From the NCBI GenBank assembly GCA_018829455.1, contig JAHJUB010000092.1:1-12181 (forward strand): a DNA stretch of 12,181 nt, read 5' to 3'. The stretch's first letter is position 1. Each line of letters opens with the position of its first letter. The translations under genes and the position numbers were made by a program. This stretch comes from Candidatus Omnitrophota bacterium (GTDB lineage Bacteria > Ratteibacteria > UBA8468 > MWAK01). Below the pieces are notes generated by a model. It searched no databases. It saw nothing but the letters and a program-made list of their open reading frames with translations, and was not told the origin of the DNA. Below are positions 6,503 to 12,181 of the stretch, piece by piece.

Positions 6503-7489
6503 ATGGAAAAAATGACAGCCGTTATCGGCGCCGGCGCCTGGGGAACAACCCTCGCCTTGCTCCTTGCCCGAAAAGGCAGGCGGGTCATTCTCTACGAAAA
6601 GTTTCCGGATTACGGAAAAGTGTTGATGAAGAAACGGGAGAATCCCAAATTTCTACCGGGAATATTCCTGCCGAATGAAATAAAAATTACCGTTTCGCTA
6701 AAAGACGTAAAAGAAGCAAATTTTTTCATCCTGGCTCCGCCGTCATTCGCCTTCCGGGAAATGGCGTCAAACCTTTCCAAAATAAAAGTGAAGGGCCCTT
6801 TTCTCATCGCCACCAAAGGCCTGGAGGAGGGGACCGGATTTCGGATGAGCGAAGTTCTGCGCTCCGAGATGGGCCAATTTGATTATGCGGTGCTCTCCGG
6901 ACCAACCATCGCCCGGGAATTAGCCGCCGGCCTTCCGGCCAGCGCAGTCTGCGCCGGCGAAAACGAAAGTCTTAACACCCTCTGCCAGGACGTTCTCAAC
7001 TCCGAAAAGTTCCGAATCTATACCTGCCTTGACCCGCTCGGCGTAGAATTAGGCGGCGCGCTCAAGAACCCGCTGGCAATCGCGGCCGGGATTGTAGAAG
7101 GCCTTGGCTTGGGTGAAAACACCAAGGCCGCGCTGCTCTGCCGGGGCCTGGCGGAAATGGCGCGGCTGGGAAAAGCGCTGGGCGCCCGGGAAAGAACCAT
7201 TTTCGGTCTATCCGGCCTGGGTGACTTGATTACAACCGCAAGCAGCCCGGCTTCCCGGAACCATTGCTTCGGCCTCGCGATTGGCCGGGGCGAAAACCCA
7301 AAATCGATTATCGCCAGGCAGGAATCGGTGGTAGAGGGTTATTACACTATCCGGCCGTCTCTGATACTATCTGAAAAAACCGGCGTAGAGATGCCGATCT
7401 CCGCCAAGATTGCCGAAGTGCTCTTCAACGGTAAAGACCCGGCGGAGGCGGTCCAGGAACTGATGACCCGACCGCTGAAAGATGAGTAG
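6503..7489 (+). CDS. gpsA: NAD(P)-dependent glycerol-3-phosphate dehydrogenase
   Basis: GpsA reduces dihydroxyacetone phosphate to sn-glycerol 3-phosphate in the cytoplasm, supplying the substrate that PlsY acylates. The nucleotide site GAGAWGTTLA (9-18), NPKFLPG (47-53), ATKG (103-106) with K105, SGPTIARE (132-139), and GVELGGALKN (180-189) with catalytic K188 are all present, followed by GLSGLGDLITTASS (235-248) and SRNHCFG (251-257). The length of 328 residues is usual. ATG 6503 starts 25 bases after the plsY stop; ATG 6512 is an in-frame alternative closer to the Rossmann strand. No Shine-Dalgarno is obvious. The stop codon abuts the double-hairpin repeat at 7490. Confidence 0.96.
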   Translation: MEKMTAVIGAGAWGTTLALLLARKGRRVILYEKFPDYGKVLMKKRENPKFLPGIFLPNEIKITVSLKDVKEANFFILAPPSFAFREMASNLSKIKVKGPFLIATKGLEEGTGFRMSEVLRSEMGQFDYAVLSGPTIARELAAGLPASAVCAGENESLNTLCQDVLNSEKFRIYTCLDPLGVELGGALKNPLAIAAGIVEGLGLGENTKAALLCRGLAEMARLGKALGARERTIFGLSGLGDLITTASSPASRNHCFGLAIGRGENPKSIIARQESVVEGYYTIRPSLILSEKTGVEMPISAKIAEVLFNGKDPAEAVQELMTRPLKDE

Positions 7490-7531
7490 GGGTCGGATTC
7501 ATCCGACCCGCGGGCGCGATGAATCGCGCCC
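7490..7531 (+). repeat. Double-hairpin intergenic repeat, copy 2
   Basis: Two perfect 8-bp hairpins stand in tandem: GGGTCGGA / TCCGACCC (7490-7497, 7502-7509) with loop TTCA, and GGGCGCGA / TCGCGCCC (7512-7519, 7524-7531) with loop TGAA. It directly follows the gpsA stop and ends nine bases before the start of the MerR gene. It is related to copy 1 at 1265-1316. Confidence 0.8.
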
Positions 7532-7539
7532 CTACACTT

Positions 7540-7878
7540 ATGTCTGAAAACAAGGTATACTATAGAATTGGCGAGGTAAGCCGCAAGACCGGCATCGCCA
7601 GCCACACCATCCGGTATTGGGAGAATGAATTTTCCTTTTTCCTGAAGCCGGTTCGCAACAGCCGCGGCCAGCGCCTTTATACCGAAAAAGAACTGGAAAA
7701 TATCATCCGGCTGAAGGAACTTCTCTACCGGCACGGCTACCGGATTGCCGCAGTCAAGAAGGTTCTGCGCCGGAAAGAGTCAAAAAAGGATAAGAACGGG
7801 ACACCTGTTCCGGTTAAAGAACTTTTAACCGGTCTGAAACGACTGGACCGCCTTTTAACGCAGATAAAAAAAATATAA
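7540..7878 (+). CDS. MerR-family transcriptional regulator
   Basis: The 112-residue protein has the MerR winged helix-turn-helix: YYRIGEVSRKTGIASHTIRYW (7-27), then RGQRLYTEKELENIIRLKELL (42-62). The C-terminal part (about 80-112) is short and charged, with no cysteine cluster or ligand domain, so it is not a classical metal sensor. It is a DNA-binding protein of unknown signal, like the small MerR-type proteins often found among housekeeping genes. I chose ATG 7540 because the in-frame ATG at 7519 lies inside the repeat hairpin. No Shine-Dalgarno is visible. purN starts four bases after its stop, so the two are probably co-transcribed. The gene contains a perfect 9-bp inverted repeat, CCGGTTAAA / TTTAACCGG (7810-7818, 7824-7832). 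Confidence 0.85.
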   Translation: MSENKVYYRIGEVSRKTGIASHTIRYWENEFSFFLKPVRNSRGQRLYTEKELENIIRLKELLYRHGYRIAAVKKVLRRKESKKDKNGTPVPVKELLTGLKRLDRLLTQIKKI

Positions 7879-7882
7879 TAAT

Positions 7883-8503
7883 ATGAAAATCGGGGTGCTG
7901 CTTTCCGGAAGCGGGTCAAACCTGCAGGCGATTATAGATGCGGTTAAAAACGGCTCCCTGCCGGTGGAAATCGGACTGGTCCTTTCCGACAACCCGGATG
8001 CGTTCGGATTGAGGCGCGCAGAGAAAGCCGGTATCAAAACGCGGTATATTCCGCCGGGACCGAAACGCACCGTCCTTTCTCCGGGGGCAGAGGAAAAATA
8101 CGTAACCGCCCTGAAAGAAGCCGGCGTAGAGCTGGTCTGCCTGGCCGGGTTCATGCGGGTTATCAAAGATAAAATCCTCGCCGCATTTCCGGGCCGGGTC
8201 TTGAATATCCACCCTTCTATCCTGCCTTCCTTTCCCGGCTTAAAGGCCTGGAAGCAGGCGCTTGATTACGGCGTGCGGTTTACCGGCTGCACGGTCCACC
8301 TGGTGGAAAACAGCGTGGATACCGGTCCGATTATCCTGCAAGCGGTAGTGCCGGTCCGGCCGGAGGACATACCGGAAACGCTCTTAAGCCGGATTCACCA
8401 GCAGGAACATATTATTTACCCGCTGGCGATTAAACTTTTCGCCGAAGGAAAATTAGAAATTTCCGGACGACAGGTGAGGATTCTTAATCAAGTGTCATCC
8501 TGA
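7883..8503 (+). CDS. purN: Phosphoribosylglycinamide formyltransferase (GAR transformylase)
   Basis: PurN moves a formyl group from 10-formyltetrahydrofolate to GAR, the third step of purine synthesis. The phosphate loop SGSGSNLQAI (8-17) and the catalytic triad N108, H110 (in LNIHPSILPSFPG, 107-119) and D146 (in SVDTGPIILQ) correspond to N106, H108 and D144 of the E. coli enzyme. Length 206 is normal. The ATG is four bases after the MerR gene. The last codons (GTG TCA TCC TGA) are part of a repeat that starts at 8493, so the natural C-terminus has been replaced or extended by repeat sequence. Confidence 0.96.
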   Translation: MKIGVLLSGSGSNLQAIIDAVKNGSLPVEIGLVLSDNPDAFGLRRAEKAGIKTRYIPPGPKRTVLSPGAEEKYVTALKEAGVELVCLAGFMRVIKDKILAAFPGRVLNIHPSILPSFPGLKAWKQALDYGVRFTGCTVHLVENSVDTGPIILQAVVPVRPEDIPETLLSRIHQQEHIIYPLAIKLFAEGKLEISGRQVRILNQVSS

Positions 8504-8611
8504 GCCATCAACAGTGTCATCCTGAGCCGTTTTTGCGAAGGAGCTCGTACCTTAAGGACGGGATTCTTCGGCTGGCGCCTCAGAATAACACAGAGTGCAC
8601 TCAGAATGACA
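8493..8611 (+). repeat. Nested inverted-repeat element of the TGTCATCCTGAG family
   Basis: Two identical left ends TGTCATCCTGAGCC lie at 8493-8506 and 8515-8528. Two right ends, CTCAGAATAACA (8579-8590) and CTCAGAATGACA (8600-8611), are their approximate reverse complements. The pattern suggests one copy nested in, or partly duplicated within, another. It fills the whole gap between purN and the acetyltransferase gene, including the purN stop codon. Confidence 0.75.
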
Positions 8612-8618
8612 AATTAAA

Positions 8619-9080
8619 GTGAAAACAACCACCAGAAAAGCAAAATTGGTTGACGCCAAAGCGATTCACAACTTGATTAATACAGCCGCGGCGAAGGGCG
8701 CGGTGGTGCCCCGGTCCCTCTCGGAAATATACGAGTCAATCCGGGACTTTCTGGTCTCCGAAGAAAATGGAAAGGTGGTCGGATGCTGTAGTCTGCACAT
8801 CGCCTGGGAAGACCTGGCCGAGGTAAGGTCCCTGGTAGTTCTCCCAACGCAACAAAAAAAAGGGGTCGGCGCCAAACTCTTAAAGGCCACCTTGAAGGAA
8901 GCGGAACAACTGGCTCTTCCCAGGGTTTTTGCGCTTACCAACAAGCCGGAATTTTTTCAAAAATATGGCTTTGAGCGCATCAGCCGGAAATCCCTTCCTC
9001 ATAAAATCTGGGGCGACTGCCTGAAATGCCCCAAATTCCCTAAATGCGACGAGGTGGCCTTATGGAAAAAGTTGTCTTAG
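8619..9080 (+). CDS. GNAT N-acetyltransferase, ArgA-like (probable N-acetylglutamate synthase)
   Basis: The 153-residue protein is a single GNAT domain. The acetyl-CoA loop is QQKKGVGAKLL (78-88), with the core strand EVRSLVVLP (68-76) and the family's late motif NKPEFFQKYGFE (108-119). A C-terminal three-cysteine cluster, C134, C137 and C143 in GDCLKCPKFPKCDEVAL, is a hallmark I associate with the short stand-alone ArgA-like group that makes N-acetylglutamate, the first step of arginine synthesis. Overlap of 19 bases with argG supports that role. The start is GTG at 8619, eight bases after the repeat, with no good Shine-Dalgarno. A generic acetyltransferase with another substrate is the alternative. 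Confidence 0.85.
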   Translation: MKTTTRKAKLVDAKAIHNLINTAAAKGAVVPRSLSEIYESIRDFLVSEENGKVVGCCSLHIAWEDLAEVRSLVVLPTQQKKGVGAKLLKATLKEAEQLALPRVFALTNKPEFFQKYGFERISRKSLPHKIWGDCLKCPKFPKCDEVALWKKLS

Positions 9081-10258
9081 CTTATTCCGGTGGTTTAGAT
9101 ACATCGGTCATCATCCCTTACCTGAAAGAAAATTATAACCTTTCGGTCATCGCCTGCACCGCAAATCTGGGCCAGAAGATTGACCCGGAGTTTCTGGAAA
9201 AGAAAGCCCGGAAGAGCGGCGCATCCGGGTTCTTTTTTGAGGACTTACGGAGTGAGTTCATCCATAATTATGTCTTTCCGTCCCTGGCGGCAAATGCTCT
9301 CTATCAGGGTAAATATCCGTTGGCAACTGCTCTTTCCCGGCCCCTGATTGCCCAAAAAGTGGTTGAGATCGCCCGAAAAACCGGCGCAAAATACGTCAGC
9401 CACGGCTGCACCGGCAAAGGCAACGACCAGGTCCGTTTTGAATTAACCTGGAAAGCGCTGGCCCCGGATTTAAAGATTATCGCGCCCCTGCGCGAATGGC
9501 AATTCAAAACCCGGGACGAAGAGATTGAATTTGCCAAAGAACGCGGAATACCGGTTCCGGTAACCAAAAAAAGCCCCTATTCCCTTGACGAAAACCTCTG
9601 GGGCGTCTCCATTGAGTGCGGTGTCCTGGAAGACCCGGGTATGGCGCCCCCGGAAGATGCCTACCAAATTACCGTATCTCCGGAGAAAGCGCCCCACAAA
9701 CCGGTATTTGTGGAGATTGGATTTGAAAACGGCAAACCAATTGCGCTGAATGGGGAAAAACTCTCCGGCCTGGAATTGATTGCCAAACTGAATTCCCTCG
9801 GCGCTTCCATCGGCGTCGGCCGAATTGACATGGTTGAGGACCGTACCGTAGGTCTGAAGAGCCGGGAGATATACGAGGCGCCGGCAGCCACCATCCTGAT
9901 TACGGCCCACCGGGAATTGGAGAAGATGGTCATCTCCCGGGGTTTGTGGGAATTAAAAGATTCCCTCTCCCCGCGTTACGCCTGGCTGGTCTATCAGGGC
10001 GCCTGGTTCTCCGAAGAAAAGGAGGCGCTGGACGCCTTCTTTGCAACCACCCAGCGTTATGTCTCCGGAAAAATCAAGGTAAAATTATATAAGGGCGGAG
10101 CGGTGGTGGTAGGGCGTTACTCGCCTCATTCCCTGTATTCGGAAGCGCTCGCCACCTACGGAAATAAAGACATTTTTGACCGCACCGCAGCCGCCGGGTT
10201 CATAGACCTGCTGGGACTGCCGCTTCTCCTGGAAGGCCGCCGCCGAAGTAAAAAGTAG
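9062..10258 (+). CDS. argG: Argininosuccinate synthase
   Basis: ArgG joins citrulline and aspartate at the cost of ATP, the penultimate step of arginine synthesis. The ATP pyrophosphatase loop AYSGGLDTS (7-15), HGCTGKGNDQVRFE (113-126) and YSLDENLWGVSIECG (172-186) are diagnostic. Length 398 is normal. ATG 9062 is chosen over an in-frame ATG at 9044 because GAGGTG (9051-9056) lies five bases before it and because the family starts right at the first beta strand. The gene overlaps the acetyltransferase gene by 19 bases. Its stop is directly followed by the thiL start with no gap. Confidence 0.97.
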   Translation: MEKVVLAYSGGLDTSVIIPYLKENYNLSVIACTANLGQKIDPEFLEKKARKSGASGFFFEDLRSEFIHNYVFPSLAANALYQGKYPLATALSRPLIAQKVVEIARKTGAKYVSHGCTGKGNDQVRFELTWKALAPDLKIIAPLREWQFKTRDEEIEFAKERGIPVPVTKKSPYSLDENLWGVSIECGVLEDPGMAPPEDAYQITVSPEKAPHKPVFVEIGFENGKPIALNGEKLSGLELIAKLNSLGASIGVGRIDMVEDRTVGLKSREIYEAPAATILITAHRELEKMVISRGLWELKDSLSPRYAWLVYQGAWFSEEKEALDAFFATTQRYVSGKIKVKLYKGGAVVVGRYSPHSLYSEALATYGNKDIFDRTAAAGFIDLLGLPLLLEGRRRSKK

Positions 10259-11194
10259 ATGGTAAAAATGTCATTGCGAGGGGCGAAGCCCCGCGGCAAT
10301 CTCGGCCTTAACGACCTCGGTGAATTCGGTTTAATAAATCTCCTGACGAAAGGTTTTAAGCCAAACAAGGAAGTTCTGGTCGGCGTCGGAGATGACTGCG
10401 CCGTGCTCAAATACCGCCGCAACGAATATCTCCTCTGGACGACCGACCTGCTCTTTTCCGGGGTGCACTTCACCGAAGACGCCTCCCCATACTCAATCGG
10501 CTGGAAAGCCCTGGCAATAAGTATTTCCGACATCGCGGCGATGGCCGGGATACCAAAATACGGCCTGGTCTTTGTCGGACTTCCGCCGCATACAACTGTT
10601 TCTTACTCCAAAGAAATTTACCGGGGGATATCGGAATTGGCCGGGAAATACCGCGTCAAGATTGTGGGCGGGGATACTAACGCCTTTGAAAAACTGGTCA
10701 TCGGAACCACGGTCCTGGGCGTCGTTGAAAAGAAGTACCTGACCCTGCGGTCAGGCGCGCAGACCGGAGATTTAATCTGCGTCTCCGGACCGCTCGGCAA
10801 AGGAAAAAAAACTCACCTTTCTTTTCTGCCTAAAGTACAGCAGGCGCGGCGGATTAAGCGCCTCTTTTCCGCCACCGCCATGATTGATATCTCCGACGGT
10901 CTCTTGAGCGATTTCACCCGAATTGCAGAAAAGAGCAGAGTCGGCGGTAAAATTTTTCTTTCTCAAATTCCCTGCGTCTCCGGTATCCGACCGGAGAAAG
11001 CGCTAACCAGCGGTGAGGAGTTCGAACTACTTTTTACCGTCAAACCGGAATACGGAAAGGCGGTTTACGAGGCCGGCTTTTTTGTGGTAGGCAAGGTCAC
11101 CAGCCGTTCTTTCGGAGTTAAAGCATTTAATAACACCTCCGGCAATCTTTATAAGCCCAGCCGGAGCGGTTACAACCACTTCCCTGAGAAGTAA
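10259..11194 (+). CDS. thiL: Thiamine-monophosphate kinase
   Basis: ThiL phosphorylates thiamine monophosphate to thiamine diphosphate. The family's metal and nucleotide motifs are in order: GDDCAVL (44-50), TTDLLFSGVHF (61-71), SDIAAMAG (90-97), IVGGDT (135-140), IDISDGLLSD (209-218) and SGEEFELLF (251-259), the last usually GGEDYELL. The length of 311 residues is close to normal. The first residues are odd. SLRGAKPRGNL (5-15) is encoded by a TGTCATTGC-type repeat at 10269-10303, and the conserved family start LGEFGLI begins only at residue 20. No ATG, GTG or TTG lies between the repeat and that block, so the repeat region must supply the start (10259 or 10268). Confidence 0.94.
   Translation: MVKMSLRGAKPRGNLGLNDLGEFGLINLLTKGFKPNKEVLVGVGDDCAVLKYRRNEYLLWTTDLLFSGVHFTEDASPYSIGWKALAISISDIAAMAGIPKYGLVFVGLPPHTTVSYSKEIYRGISELAGKYRVKIVGGDTNAFEKLVIGTTVLGVVEKKYLTLRSGAQTGDLICVSGPLGKGKKTHLSFLPKVQQARRIKRLFSATAMIDISDGLLSDFTRIAEKSRVGGKIFLSQIPCVSGIRPEKALTSGEEFELLFTVKPEYGKAVYEAGFFVVGKVTSRSFGVKAFNNTSGNLYKPSRSGYNHFPEK
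10269..10303 (+). repeat. TGTCATTGC-family repeat at the 5' end of thiL
   Basis: It begins with TGTCATTGCGAG and ends in GGCAATCTC, with a perfect hairpin GGGGC-GAA-GCCCC at 10280-10292. It is related to the left part of the element at 2559-2666. It is translated in frame as part of ThiL. Confidence 0.8.
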
Positions 11195-11213
11195 AGTGGT
11201 TCAAGTTTTTACC

Positions 11214-11241
11214 GTTCACTATTCACTGTTAACTGTTCACT
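11214..11241 (+). repeat. Tandem heptamer repeat (GTTCACT, four units)
   Basis: Four units of exactly seven bases follow each other: GTTCACT, ATTCACT, GTTAACT, GTTCACT. It lies 19 bases after the thiL stop. It is the reverse-complement type of the repeat at 104-140. Confidence 0.75.
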
Positions 11242-11249
11242 GTCTTTTA

Positions 11250-11271
11250 GAGCCACCTCGCGGAATTGAAC
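11250..11271 (-). repeat. Stray copy of the tRNA-Thr 3' end
   Basis: These 22 bases match 11436-11457, the 3' end of tRNA-Thr(CGT) plus one flanking base, with a single mismatch (A for T at 11265). The copy is in the same orientation as the tRNA and 186 bases away. The acceptor strand and half of the T-arm are present; no matching 5' half of a tRNA is found, so it is not a functional tRNA. Ends of tRNA genes are the usual targets of integrases, so it may be an attachment-site remnant. Confidence 0.7.
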
Positions 11272-11282
11272 ACTCCGCTCCC

Positions 11283-11329
11283 GGCGGATAGACCTTGGCA
11301 GTCTTGCGCTGCCAGGCCTGACATCCGCC
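11283..11329. other. Two-stem hairpin in the thiL-tRNA gap
   Basis: An outer 7-bp stem GGCGGAT / ATCCGCC (11283-11289, 11323-11329) encloses an 8-bp stem CTTGGCAG / CTGCCAGG (11294-11301, 11309-11316) with a 7-base loop. There is no D-arm, and a C or G sits where tRNA has U33, so it is not a tRNA. It could be part of a repeat element or a transcript structure. Confidence 0.5.
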
Positions 11330-11340
11330 TTCGCTCCGTT

Positions 11341-11366
11341 TTAAGAGGGGGCAGGCCCCCTCTTAA
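11341..11366 (+). terminator. Probable intrinsic terminator after thiL
   Basis: A perfect 11-bp stem TTAAGAGGGGG / CCCCCTCTTAA with loop CAGG is followed on the + strand by AATTTTCT. It lies about 147 bases after the thiL stop and would end the upstream operon before the oppositely oriented tRNA. Confidence 0.7.
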
Positions 11367-11381
11367 TTTTCTCCCCCGGAC

Positions 11382-11403
11382 GTGAAGGGAATCTTCCCTT
11401 CAC
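11382..11403. other. Perfect 10-bp hairpin
   Basis: GTGAAGGGAA (11382-11391) and TTCCCTTCAC (11394-11403) are exact reverse complements, separated by TC. No T-run follows on either strand. It lies 34 bases beyond the tRNA-Thr 3' end and might affect tRNA 3' processing or be a repeat remnant. Confidence 0.5.
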
Positions 11404-11436
11404 ACATCCCGGGTTCAAATCCTGAAGTTATTCAAG

Positions 11437-11508
11437 AGCCACCTCGCGGATTTGAACCGCGGACCTGAGCATTACGAATGCCCTGCTCTACCACTGAGCT
11501 AAGGTGGC
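11437..11508 (-). tRNA. tRNA-Thr, anticodon CGT (reads ACG)
   Basis: Read on the - strand, all arms fold. The acceptor is GCCACCT / AGGTGGC (7 perfect pairs). The D-arm is GCTC-AGTGGTA-GAGC, the anticodon arm GGGCA / TGCTC with one G-U pair and loop TTCGTAA, the variable loop AGGTC, and the T-arm CGCGG-TTCAAAT-CCGCG. The total is 72 bases with discriminator T. The CCA end is not encoded. A TAAAAT box lies nine bases upstream of the 5' end, but I see no clear -35. Confidence 0.95.
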
Positions 11509-11585
11509 ACGCTGCTTATTTTAACATTTTCCGCTAAAAAACCGGAAATTAGCAACACTAAAAATACCAGGAGGGTAGTTAAAAA

Positions 11586-12181
11586 ATGGAAAAGAAGATT
11601 AAGGTAACGGTCTGGCATGAATTCCGGCACGAAAAGAGTGATGAGGCGGTCAGAAAAATATATCCGGAAGGGATGCACACGGTCATCGCGTCCCACCTGA
11701 ACAAACAGGAGGGAATCGTTGCCAAAACCGCGGTCCTTGACCAGCCGGAGCACGGTCTGACCCAGGAAGTTCTTGCCGGTACCGACGTTTTGACCTGGTG
11801 GGGACATATGGCTCACGCTGAGGTTTCCGATGAGATAGTCAGCCGGGTTCAGGAACGGGTGCTGGAAGGCATGGGATTGATTATCCTCCACGCCGGCCAC
11901 CACTCTAAAATCTTCAAGCGGCTGATGGGTACCACCTGCAACCTGCGCTGGCGCGATGTTGGCGAGAAAGAACGGCTCTGGAATGTGGAACCCGGCCACC
12001 CGGTAACCGCCGGCATCGGTGATTACTTTGAATTGCCGCACGAAGAGATGTACGGAGAGCGTTTTGATATCCCGACCCCGGACAAACTGGTCTTCATCTC
12101 CTGGTTTGAAGGCGGGGAGGTCTTTCGCAGCGGTTGCTGTTATGAAAGAGGACACGGCCGCATCTTCTACTTCCGGCCCGG
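11586..12181 (+). CDS. ThuA-like (trehalose utilisation) family protein, partial at right edge
   Basis: The frame is open from ATG 11586 to the window end (198 codons, no stop), so only the C-terminus is missing. AGGAGGG (11569-11575) ten bases upstream supports the start. The ThuA fold is recognisable from conserved blocks: VTVWHEFRHEK (7-17), TWWGHMAHAEV (70-80), GMGLIILHAGHHSK (95-108), MGTTCNLRWRD (114-124), EEMYGERFDIP (153-163) and GGEVFRSG (177-184). The family has a glutamine-amidotransferase-like fold and is linked to trehalose or other sugar-derivative metabolism; its reaction is not firmly known. No sugar transporter is in view. The gene is divergent from the tRNA and starts a new unit; an imperfect inverted repeat (about 11527-11550) lies in its leader. 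Confidence 0.9.
   Translation, partial: MEKKIKVTVWHEFRHEKSDEAVRKIYPEGMHTVIASHLNKQEGIVAKTAVLDQPEHGLTQEVLAGTDVLTWWGHMAHAEVSDEIVSRVQERVLEGMGLIILHAGHHSKIFKRLMGTTCNLRWRDVGEKERLWNVEPGHPVTAGIGDYFELPHEEMYGERFDIPTPDKLVFISWFEGGEVFRSGCCYERGHGRIFYFRP

Noticed and set aside
7519..7539. Earlier ATG for the MerR gene
   Set aside because: It lies within the repeat hairpin; the residues it would add have no counterpart at the start of the MerR domain.
9044..9061. Earlier ATG for argG
   Set aside because: ATG 9062 has a GAGGTG ribosome site at proper spacing and matches the family start.
11371..11430. Second tRNA suggested by GGTTCAAATCC and the adjacent hairpin
   Set aside because: The T-arm does not pair properly, the hairpin loop has two bases, and there is no D-arm or acceptor stem.
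11499..12155. Open frame of 218 codons on the - strand
   Set aside because: It mirrors the ThuA-like gene, whose conserved blocks and ribosome site identify the coding strand, and it would run into the tRNA gene.
1..12181. CRISPR array or complete insertion sequence
   Set aside because: No regularly spaced direct repeats with unique spacers and no transposase coding sequence were seen on either strand.

Overview
This window looks like a piece of the chromosome of an uncultured, probably anaerobic bacterium. Evidence is the mix of ordinary biosynthesis genes (lysine, arginine, purine, thiamine, phospholipid) with a pyruvoyl-type arginine decarboxylase, a corrinoid shuttle protein and a ThuA-like protein, plus many short dispersed repeats between genes of the kind common in candidate-phylum genomes. 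I cannot name the phylum from sequence alone. All protein-coding genes I accept lie on the + strand; one tRNA lies on the - strand.

Positions 1-1260 differ from the rest. They are visibly A+T-rich and use AAA, ATA and TTA codons freely, while the remainder is G+C-richer. This part holds the tail of an unidentified protein ending in a clamp-binding-like QLTLF motif, a heptamer repeat, and a radical-SAM-like protein with an atypical CX3CX3C cysteine motif. That protein begins with what looks like the tail of a second protein. I read this as an acquired or decaying accessory cassette.

From 1265 the layout is: diaminopimelate decarboxylase (lysA); a Gfo/Idh/MocA oxidoreductase overlapping a pyruvoyl-dependent arginine decarboxylase; then agmatinase. 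The last two make a two-step arginine to agmatine to putrescine route. A good sigma-70-like promoter then precedes a corrinoid-binding methyltransferase subunit. After it come plsY and gpsA, two consecutive steps of glycerophospholipid synthesis (GpsA makes glycerol 3-phosphate and PlsY acylates it), a small MerR-type regulator, purN, an ArgA-like N-acetyltransferase, argG and thiL. The acetyltransferase and argG overlap and serve opposite ends of arginine synthesis, so the window holds both arginine-making and arginine-using genes.

Between thiL and the last gene is a stretch of about 390 bases without coding sequence. It contains tandem heptamers, a stray copy of a tRNA 3' end, several perfect hairpins including a likely terminator, and tRNA-Thr(CGT) on the - strand. 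The window ends inside a ThuA-like gene.

The most striking general feature is how the repeats interact with genes. Two copies of a double-hairpin repeat sit just upstream of start codons. One repeat supplies the stop codon of purN. One supplies the N-terminus of ThiL. One sits in frame inside agmatinase. Heptamer repeats supply perfect TTGACA -35 boxes at two places.
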